In this document: piece by piece, positions 34,674-43,900 of the stretch
Position numbering within the stretch: position 1 is the stretch's first letter
Layout: every line of letters starts with the position of its first letter
From: a virus
Length of the DNA: 56,587 nucleotides
IMG/VR virus record: IMGVR_UViG_3300032092_000034
Span: 1-56,587 of that record
Strand: one strand, 5' to 3'
Made by a program: the position numbers and the translations under genes
The notes under the pieces: model-generated
Told to the model about the DNA's origin: nothing
Databases searched by the model: none
What the model saw: only the letters and a program-made list of their open reading frames with translations

Positions 34674-36251
34674 GTGGAAATCGTGAACAACATAGCTGTG
34701 CGTTTTGAATGTCCTACCGACATTGCACAGACGATAAAAAGCTACATTGAACGTAGCGAAGTGCTGGAAGAAAAGAACGGCATCGCTGACGTAGTAGTGC
34801 ATTGGGGGCTTGATGAGATGCAACGTCTCTCATACCTTACCCCATCCGCTATAAAAGTTCCATCACCTATCGAGCGAGACTACGCCTGGCCCGGTATGTT
34901 TCAGCCATTCGATCATCAAAGAGATACTTCACGGTTCCTGACCCTTAACAAACGCGCTTTCTGTTTCAACGAAGCGGGTACAGGTAAAACATCTGCGGCT
35001 ATATGGGCGTCTGACTATTTAATGAATCAGGGTATCGTGAAACGTGTGTTAGTGGTTTGCCCTCTGTCCATCATGCAGTCTGCATGGCAAGCTGACCTAT
35101 TCAAAACAGCAATGCACAGAACATGCGGCATTGCCCACGGCTCTACATCAAAGCGCAAAAAGATCATCAACGGACTATATGACTTTGTCATCATCAACTA
35201 CGATGGTGTTGGTGTTATGGAGAGAGAAATTGCAGGTAAGTTTGATTTAATCATCATTGACGAAGCCAACGCATACAAGACAACGTCTACAAAACGCTGG
35301 CGCACACTGGCTAGGATACTGACCAAGGATACGTATCTTTGGATGATGACAGGAACACCTGCATCGCAGTCACCAGAGGACGCGTTTGGACTTGCCAAGC
35401 TCATAAATCCCAACGGAGTGCCACGCTATGCCTCCGCTTGGAAAGACACCGTGATGCGCCAAATAACCAAGTTTAAGTGGGTTCCAAAACCTGACGCACA
35501 AGACACGGTATATAAGGCGCTTCAGCCTGCAATCAGGTATGAAAAGTCGCAGTGTCTTGACCTTCCAGAAGTTATTTACCAGACGCGTATTGTGCCGCTC
35601 ACGCCCCAAGCGATGAAGTATTACCGAGAACTTCTTAAAGAGATGCAGATACAAGCGGCTGGAGAGACAATCAGCACAGTCAATGCCGCCGCTTCACTTA
35701 GCCGTTTGCTTCAATTGTCAGGCGGGGCTGTGTACACGGATGATGGCAACGTAGTTGAGTTTGACGTCCAACCTCGATTGTCAGTCCTGCATGAAGTGCT
35801 TGATGAGTCGCCGCATAAAGTGATTGTGTTTGTACCGTACAAACATACGTTGACTCTCGTAAAAGCTTACTTGGATAAGAATAACGTCAGCAACGCAATT
35901 ATTTCTGGAGACGTTACTGCAAACAATCGGTCAGCCATATTCAACTCATTTCAAACGACGGCACACCCCCGAGTTTTGTTGATTCAGCCACAAGCCGCAT
36001 CCCACGGGGTTACCCTAACTGCCGCTGACACAGTAGTATTTTGGTCTCCAGTAATGTCCGTAGAAACATATTTACAGTGTATTGCACGTATTGATCGGGT
36101 AGGACAGAAAAACAAAATGACAGTAATCCACCTCCAAGGGTCTGAGGTGGAGCGGCGCATGTATGCAATGCTTCAAAACAAAGTAGACATGCACGAACAA
36201 TTAGTAGACCTGTATCGGGAAGAGATAGAAGAAGGAGAAATCAATGAATGA
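34674..36251 (+). CDS. SNF2-type superfamily 2 helicase, 525 residues
   Basis: Motif I 'EAGTGKTSA' (G102-T106), motif Ia 'VLVVCPLSIM', motif II 'IIIDEAN' (D196-N199), motif III 'MMTGTPASQ' and C-terminal 'ASHGVTLTAADTVVFWS' with motif VI 'QCIARIDRVGQKN'. All helicase motifs are present. The RVGQ form of motif VI is typical of SNF2/SMARCAL1-like DNA translocases. Likely works on replication intermediates. Start is GTG with AGGGGA upstream. Confidence 0.9.
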   Translation: MEIVNNIAVRFECPTDIAQTIKSYIERSEVLEEKNGIADVVVHWGLDEMQRLSYLTPSAIKVPSPIERDYAWPGMFQPFDHQRDTSRFLTLNKRAFCFNEAGTGKTSAAIWASDYLMNQGIVKRVLVVCPLSIMQSAWQADLFKTAMHRTCGIAHGSTSKRKKIINGLYDFVIINYDGVGVMEREIAGKFDLIIIDEANAYKTTSTKRWRTLARILTKDTYLWMMTGTPASQSPEDAFGLAKLINPNGVPRYASAWKDTVMRQITKFKWVPKPDAQDTVYKALQPAIRYEKSQCLDLPEVIYQTRIVPLTPQAMKYYRELLKEMQIQAAGETISTVNAAASLSRLLQLSGGAVYTDDGNVVEFDVQPRLSVLHEVLDESPHKVIVFVPYKHTLTLVKAYLDKNNVSNAIISGDVTANNRSAIFNSFQTTAHPRVLLIQPQAASHGVTLTAADTVVFWSPVMSVETYLQCIARIDRVGQKNKMTVIHLQGSEVERRMYAMLQNKVDMHEQLVDLYREEIEEGEINE

Positions 36252-36657
36252 CACAGATGCGTTAGTAGAAACCTATTTGACAATTCGGCGCAAACGTGAG
36301 AACCTGAAAGCTGAGTACGAATCACAAGATGAAGAACTCAAAGAAGATATGTCGCGCTTAGAACAAGCGTTGCTCGCAATTTGTAATGAGGCTAATGTTA
36401 ATGGACTTAAAACAGTACATGGCACTGTCACAAGGACAGTCAAGGAAAGATTTTTTTGCACTGATTGGGATCACTTCAGAGAGTTTGTCGAGGCAGAAGG
36501 CTCGATTGATTTACTTGAACGCCGCATCCATCAACGCAATTTCAAAGAATTCATGAACGGACGTGACTCTAAAGGGTTACCCCCCGGCGTGAATGCCCTG
36601 CGCGAGTTTGATATAACAGTGCGCAAGGCTAGTTCAACCAGTGATAGTTTAGTTTAA
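36244..36657 (+). CDS. Conserved phage protein beside the SSB gene, 137 residues
   Basis: An N-terminal coiled coil (~5-50, 'KRENLKAEYESQDEELKEDM') is followed by 'VNGLKTVHGTVTRTVKERFF' and 'LPPGVNALREFDITVRKAS'. This coiled-coil plus small beta layout is common next to phage SSB genes ('G.KT..GT......'), with an unproven role, perhaps a recombination or SSB partner. Overlaps the helicase end by eight bases. Confidence 0.72.
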   Translation: MNDTDALVETYLTIRRKRENLKAEYESQDEELKEDMSRLEQALLAICNEANVNGLKTVHGTVTRTVKERFFCTDWDHFREFVEAEGSIDLLERRIHQRNFKEFMNGRDSKGLPPGVNALREFDITVRKASSTSDSLV

Positions 36658-36671
36658 GGAAAAAATAAATC

Positions 36672-37511
36672 ATGAGTAATGATCTCGCATCCATCATGCA
36701 GTCGTCCGACCTCGTTGAGCTTGGACTTGATGAAGACACCCTTGCTGTTGCAGGGGGAGCAACAAAAGGCAATAAGCGCATTTCAATTGAAGGGCGTGTG
36801 TTCCGCAAAATTGTTGGCGGTAAAGAGCAAAGTGTTAACACTGATATTTCTATGAATGTCGTGTTTGTGAAGATGGCGCATGACGCATCACGTACGTACT
36901 ATAGTCAGACATACAAGAAGGGTGTAAAGATTGCGCCTACTTGCTGGTCTAGCGACTCTAAGACGCCTGACGTAGATGTGAAAGAGCCACCCGCATCAAC
37001 CTGCGCTGATTGCCCTAACTCTGTAAAGGGTTCAGGTCAAGGCGGTATGGGCGCGGCGTGTCGTCTGTCTTGGCGCACTGCCGTTGTATTGCCTAATGAC
37101 CCCGCTGGTGATATCTATCAGTTGGTGTTGCCAGCCACTTCAGCGTTTGGCAAAGAAGAAAATGGTCGTTGGCCTTTCCGTCCCTATATCCAGATGCTTG
37201 CGAACAACAATGTGTCTGCTGGGCGCGTTGTGACCAAGATGGAGTTTGATACCAACTCTTCTACACCTAAATTGCTGTTCTCTCCACAGTCAGCAGTGCC
37301 ACCTGATGTTCGTGAAATCATTGCACGTCAGAGCAAGTCACCTGCCGCTGAGAACGCAGTCAAGTTGACCGTGTTCAAGACGGATGAAATCGCTGAAGCT
37401 GAAGCCCCTGCGCAGGCTGTACCTGAGCCAACAAAGCGCGAGACTACAAAAGTCGCCCCTGCCAAGGCAGAGGAAGTCAATGACGTCTTGAAGAAGTGGT
37501 CTAAGAAGTAA
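36672..37511 (+). CDS. Putative single-stranded DNA-binding protein, 279 residues
   Basis: The middle contains 'PTCWSSDSKTPDVDVKEPPA' and 'STCADCPNSVKGSGQGGMGA', with several Cys that could bind zinc, then 'PFRPYIQMLANNNVSAGRVV' beta strands. The tail is acidic, Ala/Pro/Glu-rich, ending KKWSKK. This arrangement is typical for a phage family placed with the replication proteins and often described as ssDNA-binding. The assignment is from pattern and context, without a diagnostic motif. Confidence 0.6.
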   Translation: MSNDLASIMQSSDLVELGLDEDTLAVAGGATKGNKRISIEGRVFRKIVGGKEQSVNTDISMNVVFVKMAHDASRTYYSQTYKKGVKIAPTCWSSDSKTPDVDVKEPPASTCADCPNSVKGSGQGGMGAACRLSWRTAVVLPNDPAGDIYQLVLPATSAFGKEENGRWPFRPYIQMLANNNVSAGRVVTKMEFDTNSSTPKLLFSPQSAVPPDVREIIARQSKSPAAENAVKLTVFKTDEIAEAEAPAQAVPEPTKRETTKVAPAKAEEVNDVLKKWSKK

Positions 37512-37849
37512 TGAGCAGAGGATATAGCCCCGAGTTATTGGACTTGATTGATAACACAAAGGTGTATCGGCTAGGAACTGATCTTGCGAAAGCCTGCATC
37601 AATGCCAACCTCCCAGCCGTATACGTAGCGCAAGTGTTTGAAGTTACCAGAGCAACCATCCACACATGGTTTAGAGGCGGGGCTATACGTCCAAGGAAAC
37701 GTCCAAGGATTGAAACATTTATCTCTCTTGTAGAGGAGGATTTGAAAAAAGGTATTCTGCCGTGCAGAAACCTACGTGATGCTAAAAAGTATTTGAGAGA
37801 TATGGTTGGTCGTCCTATCAAGTCTACTTTAGAACACGAAGCGAGCTGA
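37511..37849 (+). CDS. HTH regulator-like protein, 112 residues
   Basis: 'LGTDLAKACINANLPAVYVA' with 'QVFEVTRATIHTWFRGGAIR' is a clear helix-turn-helix with the recognition helix around 'TRATIHTWFRG'. The rest is helical ('PRIETFISLVEEDLKKG', 'NLRDAKKYLRDMVG'). Likely a phage DNA-binding regulator. The ATG shares a base with the SSB-like stop (TAATG), and a strong terminator follows. Confidence 0.75.
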   Translation: MSRGYSPELLDLIDNTKVYRLGTDLAKACINANLPAVYVAQVFEVTRATIHTWFRGGAIRPRKRPRIETFISLVEEDLKKGILPCRNLRDAKKYLRDMVGRPIKSTLEHEAS

Positions 37850-37868
37850 ATAAGCTATTCCATTTGTT

Positions 37869-37893
37869 GGCGGGGTAACTCCCCGCCGTTTTT
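37869..37893 (+). terminator. Strong rho-independent terminator
   Basis: GGCGGGG-TAACT-CCCCGCC then GTTTTT. It ends the helicase-SSB-HTH unit only 13 bases before the primase-helicase start codon. Confidence 0.92.
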
Positions 37894-37905
37894 GTCTCTG
37901 CGACC

Positions 37906-40755
37906 ATGAATAAACAATTTTTTGAGAAAGTATTGCCAACGCAGGGCAACATTTGTGTAGTAGGTATAAAAGATAAGAGCGTAAAGCCACGGTTTGTTGA
38001 TGACATTGATAGCGCCATTGAGCAGATGGTAGCTTTTGACAAAGACAACTACAACACATTCTTTGCACTGGGGACATTTGAGGGGTACGAACGTAAGGCG
38101 GCAGGTTGTATTTTCATGCGCGCTTTCTTCGTTGATTTAGATTGCGGCGAGGGGAAGCCGTATGCGGAGTGGGAAGATGGGTTAATTGCGTTACACAAGT
38201 TTGTAGACAACACTGACTTACCTACACCGATTATTGTCAACTCTGGGCGCGGTATACACGCTTACTGGCCTTTTGATGATGAAGTACTTGCCGAAGATTG
38301 GAAGCCATACGCTGAAAAGTTCAAGACATTTTGTCTTGACAACGAACTGCACATTGATGAGACAGTCACAGCGGACTTGGCGCGGGTTCTTAGAGTACCG
38401 GGGTCTCGCAATCTGAAGGGTGAGGCGTTACCTGTTGCAGTAATTCAGGACGCTGAACCTACATCGTTTGAGTATTGGACTGAACGCCTTGGCGCAGTTG
38501 AGTTGCCATTTGACCTAAAGAAGGTTGAAAAGGGTCTCGACCCTGATACCAAAGCCATTTACGAAAAGCGTAACGACAATTTTGAATATGACTTCATGCG
38601 CATTGCGCAAATGAGTTTAGAAGGGAACGGTTGTGGACAAATTAAATACATTCTCGAAAACGCCGCTAGTTGTCCAGAGCCGATCTGGTACGCTGGAATA
38701 TCTGTCGCCTCTCGGTGTCGTGATGGCAGTACTGCCATACATATCATGTCCGAAGACCACCCAAAATATTCTTGGGAAGAGACTGAACGAAAATCCGCTC
38801 AATCCCTTGAAGTTGATTGGTCATTCAGTTGTGATGCCTTTGAGAAAACCAACGCAGGAGGATGCAAAGGATGCGCCTACGCCGGAAAGTTCGGAAAACG
38901 TGGGCCTATCGAGCTTGGCAAAATCCTTAGAACCGCACAACAGCCCATTGACAGAGAGCCTGATGAACAACAAACAGATACGCAGGAACCAATTCGGGTC
39001 GAAGCGCATACCGAAAAAATTCCTTTCTTCCCCGACGCCCTTTATCCCTTCTCTAGAGGAGTCAACGGAGGAATCTATTTCCAGCCATCTCCCAGAGCAA
39101 CAAAAAAAGGAATGGTTCAAGACCCCCCAGAAATGATTTCTGCCGTGGACTTTTTCCCAACACAAAGGGTATTTAGTCCGCACGATGGGGAATGTCTGGT
39201 GATGCGGGCGGTACTACCAATAGACCCAACCCGTGAATTTTTACTACCACTTAAAGATGTAGGAGCAGTGGATAGGCTGAAGTCTTCGCTTTTATTTCAA
39301 GGCATCAACTTTGACCAACGACATGCTCCGATGGTGTCGAGCTACATCACGAAGTGGATGGATTTTTTAATGCAAACACAAAGGGCAAGTATCATGAGAA
39401 TGCAACAAGGTTGGACAGAAAACAATGAATCGTTTGTACTGGGAACGACAGAGTACATGGCAGATGGTGAAGAACGCTACTGCCCACCTTCCCCGATGGC
39501 GAAGAATGTTGTAAAAAATATTGAACAGAAAGGCACATTTGACGAGTGGAAGAAAGCCATTCAGATGTTCAATGACCCCGGATATGAGTACCATGCCTTC
39601 GCTGTATTGTGCGGCTTGGCTTCCCCGTTGATGCAGTTCACCAATGTCAACGGCGCTATCTATTCTTTGTTTGGTGAAGCTGGTAACGGCAAGACTGGCG
39701 CGTTGAACGGCGCATTGAGCATTTGGGGTAACTGCGAGAACTTGGCTGTATTTGACGCAACGCAGAACGCCCTTATGCAGAGGATGATTACCTGCAAAAA
39801 CATTTTGTTTGGTATGGATGAGCAGTCAAACACAGACGGTAAGGTTGTTTCACATGTGGCGTACAACGTCTCATCTGGTGCGCCAAAGTTACGGCTTCAG
39901 GCTTCGGTGAATCAAGAACGTGAGATGTCGTTTGTTACAAACCTGTTGGCAATCATTACTACAAACACTCCGCTCAAGGACATCATTGCGCTATACAAAG
40001 CAAACACCAACCCAGAAGATGTACGGATTATTGAACCAGAAGTTCCACGTCCATCAGAACTGGGCTACGAGTTGAACATGGCGCGCGGTCTGTTGATGTT
40101 TGAACCATTGAAGTTTAACTACGGCTTTGCCGGCCCTGTCTACGTCAAGGACTTGTATAAACAAACTCTACCTGAAATCAAAAAGCGCATCCGTAACGAG
40201 TACCTTGATTACAGCCGCGCCTATACAGACAACGCTGAGTACCGATTCATCGCCAACGTACTGGCAGTGACAAGGGTAGCGGGAGAGGATGGCAACAGAC
40301 TTGGCCTGTTTAATTTTGATCTAGACCGCATCATCGGCGTGGTAGGGCAGGGCATCATGGACACGATTAACGGTAAGTCTAAGGACAAGACCAGCGCATA
40401 CGAAGACATTCTTGGTGACTTCATCAATAAGTACATTCAATCTGCGTTAGTCATCAAAGACGGTCGTACATCAACCGAGCCGAAACAGGCGCTATACATC
40501 CGTGCCGAAGTCGATGAGGGAAAGATCTACATCTCTACATCTGCCATGAAGACGTATCTTAAAGATATCAAGTTAGGAGTAAGGGAGTTTGAATCCAATC
40601 TGACGAGGCGCGGTACGCTCAAGAGCAAGATACGCAAGCAGATGGCTTCAGGGTGGAAGGATGCGTTTGGCACAACAAACATCCAAGCTTACGAGTTTGA
40701 AATGGATATGACCCACCTCTTCCCAGTAAATGAAGAAGCTGTCGTCAGCGAGTAA
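37906..40755 (+). CDS. Primase-helicase (AEP-like primase plus DUF927-type ATPase), 949 residues
   Basis: The N-terminal ~230 residues contain 'AFFVDLDCGEGK' and 'NSGRGIHAYW' plus 'DLARVLRVPGSRNLKG', a primase-polymerase (AEP) pattern. A Cys cluster ('DAFEKTNAGGCKGCAY') may be zinc-binding. The C-terminal ATPase has Walker A 'GEAGNGKT' (590-597, K596) and 'GMDEQSN', in DUF927 style. Together it should prime and unwind DNA at the fork. The ATG lacks a Shine-Dalgarno sequence and directly follows a terminator, so initiation is unusual. Confidence 0.82.
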   Translation: MNKQFFEKVLPTQGNICVVGIKDKSVKPRFVDDIDSAIEQMVAFDKDNYNTFFALGTFEGYERKAAGCIFMRAFFVDLDCGEGKPYAEWEDGLIALHKFVDNTDLPTPIIVNSGRGIHAYWPFDDEVLAEDWKPYAEKFKTFCLDNELHIDETVTADLARVLRVPGSRNLKGEALPVAVIQDAEPTSFEYWTERLGAVELPFDLKKVEKGLDPDTKAIYEKRNDNFEYDFMRIAQMSLEGNGCGQIKYILENAASCPEPIWYAGISVASRCRDGSTAIHIMSEDHPKYSWEETERKSAQSLEVDWSFSCDAFEKTNAGGCKGCAYAGKFGKRGPIELGKILRTAQQPIDREPDEQQTDTQEPIRVEAHTEKIPFFPDALYPFSRGVNGGIYFQPSPRATKKGMVQDPPEMISAVDFFPTQRVFSPHDGECLVMRAVLPIDPTREFLLPLKDVGAVDRLKSSLLFQGINFDQRHAPMVSSYITKWMDFLMQTQRASIMRMQQGWTENNESFVLGTTEYMADGEERYCPPSPMAKNVVKNIEQKGTFDEWKKAIQMFNDPGYEYHAFAVLCGLASPLMQFTNVNGAIYSLFGEAGNGKTGALNGALSIWGNCENLAVFDATQNALMQRMITCKNILFGMDEQSNTDGKVVSHVAYNVSSGAPKLRLQASVNQEREMSFVTNLLAIITTNTPLKDIIALYKANTNPEDVRIIEPEVPRPSELGYELNMARGLLMFEPLKFNYGFAGPVYVKDLYKQTLPEIKKRIRNEYLDYSRAYTDNAEYRFIANVLAVTRVAGEDGNRLGLFNFDLDRIIGVVGQGIMDTINGKSKDKTSAYEDILGDFINKYIQSALVIKDGRTSTEPKQALYIRAEVDEGKIYISTSAMKTYLKDIKLGVREFESNLTRRGTLKSKIRKQMASGWKDAFGTTNIQAYEFEMDMTHLFPVNEEAVVSE

Positions 40756-40951
40756 GCCCTACGACGAGCCAGTATGGTTGTTCCCCTATCCAGCGATGCT
40801 GGTGGGGGATAGCTTCTTTATACCGACTATGAAGCCTGCGTACTTGACGTATGCGGCTGATAACGCCGCAAAGAAAAGTGAAGTGAAAGTAAAAATACAC
40901 ACCGTCACTGAAGACGGTGTTCTTGGTATACGTGTTTGGCGCGTGTCTTAG
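40730..40951 (+). CDS. Small conserved phage protein, 73 residues
   Basis: After a short basic start (MKKLSSASKPYDEPVWLFPY) comes 'PAMLVGDSFFIPTMKPAYLT' and 'VKVKIHTVTEDGVLGIRVWR'. The 'PVW..PYP...GDSFF.PT.KP......D..AK......V......DG..G.RVWR' order is a conserved family of unknown function. It overlaps the primase end by 26 bases. Its TAG overlaps the stop of the opposite-strand polyvalent protein, and it carries a minus-strand terminator. Confidence 0.78.
   Translation: MKKLSSASKPYDEPVWLFPYPAMLVGDSFFIPTMKPAYLTYAADNAAKKSEVKVKIHTVTEDGVLGIRVWRVS
40891..40920 (-). terminator. Terminator of the right late module
   Basis: On the minus strand ACACCGTC-TTCAGT-GACGGTGT (40899-40920) is followed by GTATTTTT. 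It lies 28 bases beyond the polyvalent protein stop, inside the oppositely read small gene. Confidence 0.75.
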
Positions 40952-43900
40952 GGTTTGACGTCAAGCGTATCAAAGGCTTCAACGAGTCTGTGTTTAACCA
41001 AGCTTGACATGTCGTTAAGCTGTTTGAGCTGTTCTTTGCGCTCCATGATGGTTAAATCTTTATTTGCGCGAACTTGATTTGCCATAGTACGAATATTGCG
41101 TAGTGTCCCATTTACTTGCATGTTGTAGAACTGTACAGCAGAATAGGCATTGGGGTTGTCCTCCATAAATTTTTCCAATTGCTCTGGGCGGTCTCTAAGC
41201 GAATTGATGCGCTGCTCCATCTTCTTGACTTGCTTCTCAATGCTACTAAATTCACGGGCATCAATGTTTGATTTAGACCCAATAAAGCTACTGAGGAACA
41301 CCATGTCGTTCTTTGGATCAAACTCTTTTGCCCCAGCCACAGTCAAGCCTACGTTTGTCGCACTTGAAGCCATCTTTGCAATACCGTCAAAGTAGTTGCT
41401 GGCAAAAAAGTACATTGTGTTTGGACTCCAATCCACCGCGCCATTAGTTGCATCAAACAATTCTCTAGCGGCTTTCTTGTACATCTCAGGAATGTTATCC
41501 CCACCAGTGTACGCATCGCCAAACCGCGACTGACGATTGTTATATATCTGACGCCCCAGACCATCCAAGTTCATCACATACTCAAAGAACGGACGGAATG
41601 CAGATGGCGTTACTGAGTCCATTGCAAACGCTGGGAAGTTGTCTATTGGACTGATGCGCGATACCGGCAGCGGCATGAATGAGTCAGCTCCTGTAACCAC
41701 GATGTTTCCAAACGCGTCAAGTAGAGACGTCCTGCCAGATGCAACAGACGCTATCTGCGCGCCAGCAGATGCAAATGCGCCAAGACCAAAGCCCCAAGGG
41801 ATCTGAATAATTATGTCTGTGCCGGGTATATGGAATCGCGCATAGCGAGTCCAACGTGCCATATCGTCCGTGACGACTTTGTTGCGACCTAAGTCATCAT
41901 CCTCTGCCATCATCAACGCCATATAGTACATAGCTACGCCTGTACCAATTAGTCCTGTGGACATATACCGCGCATTAGTTTGGCGTTGTTTAAGTTCTTT
42001 TACGGCGTTGTCAATCTGCTCTTCAGTACGACCCTGCGCAGCAGCTTCTTCTCTAAAGTTTGCTTCGTTAAAACCAAACGCTGGAGCCAACGCTTCAATC
42101 GCTCTAACTGCGCCTGTGGCAGCTGGACGGAAGAACATAAACAATGCGCCAGCACCCTTGCCCCAACGACCGACCTGCTCAAAGTTGGCTAGGTTCTTGG
42201 CATACTCAACTGCTTGAGACTTAGCGTCAGCCAGCGCATCAGCATCGTTTTTAAATTTACCGCTTGATTTATTCTCGGCAAAGAATTGATCCTTCAACAT
42301 ACGATACGTAGCAGCACGGCTAGACAATTCAAACATGTCGTTATAGATGTCAATGAACTTGTCTACCTGATCTTTCTTTTGCAGGATGCCACTGCGTCCA
42401 ACTTCTTTTATCAGTCCATCAAGCGCACCCTTGGCAGCAAGACCTTGCAGGTATGACACCTTGCCACCTAACTGTATATAGTCAAGCAGGTCAGCGTAGT
42501 ATTGGTCTTTGGCGGCAAGCTCTTTTAGTTTGTCAAATTTACCGTTCGCATACAGGTTAGAAAACTTAATTGACTTGTACATGCCACCACCAGCCACATC
42601 CGCAGCAACAGCAGTCAGCAACTGCCCAGCTTTGGTTGGGCCAAATTCAGCACCAAGCGTAAAGGCATTAGTCAACGCATCGCGCACAAAGTTCATTGGC
42701 GCAAACGCTGGGTTATACCGTGTGTGCATTTGCCCGATACCACTTGTAATTGCGTTAGCAATCTCGATTAATGGTTGCGTTGTTCTGTATGAACGTCGAA
42801 TAGCTTCGCGTTGTTTTGGATCATTCAGTTCAATGATGTCTACTGTTCCATCGGCGTTGTAATGGAATATTTTGTTGTCTCCGCCAATGTCTTTCTTTTC
42901 AACATTGTTTAGGAAACGATCTTCAAACTTAATAGGGTCTTTGCTGACTTTACCAATAAGTAATTTGTCTCTTACAGCATTCTTAATTGACAGAGTCAAG
43001 TCTTTACGTCCAGCACGCATAGCAGCAGACGCACCATCCGCAAGGGATTGGAGTAATGGATTCTCAGACTCTGACTCTCGACCACTAAAAGGATTTTGGC
43101 CTTCCTGCAAGTCACCGCCAATACGTCGTGAATCAATGTTGAACTCTTCGTCAATCTGCCTAAAGCCGGGACGTCCTTTGAACGGCACATAGTTTTGGAA
43201 GTTATAGAAGTCAATTACGTTTGACGCAGGTTGAGAGTGGTAGTTAGCCATCTTGTTCAGTGTCTGTGTCAGTTGATTGACTTTACGCAGGGATTCCACC
43301 ACCGCATCAACTTCTTTTTCTGTCTCGGGTGTTACGCGCTCTTTAAGGATTGCTGCAATTTGTCGCGGTGTACGGTTTGCAATGACGTTGTACATTGCAT
43401 TGTTTTGGTTAAACATTTCAGGCGCAGTTGGTTTACCGTTTATCTGTTTTGCATGAAATGTCTTATCGTCAACAACTTGATCCAGCATGGCGCGTAGGTC
43501 AAGCGCGCGCTCTTTGCGCTTTTGATCCAACTCGTTGATTTGGTCCTGCGTCATGTCTTCTGTGACTGCGTAAGACGGTTGCGCCAACTCACGCATTATT
43601 GCTTCTCTAAAACCTTCAGCAGAATATTCTTTGCCTTCAAACTTAATACGCTTGCTATCATTTTCAAGCGGCACTGTCTTTATGTATTTGACCCGACGAC
43701 GTTCAGGCTCGTGACGCGCTTCCAAAATAATGTGCAGGCGTGCAAGTGCTTCTTTGATTGTCAGACCAGATTTTTTCGCATACGCTTCTACCGCAGCATG
43801 AGTTTCTTCAGTTGCATTACGTAGATACTCGTCATACAAATTGACAGCCATACCAGCAGAACGCGTAATTTGCCCATACACATTGTTCAGATCAGGCCCA

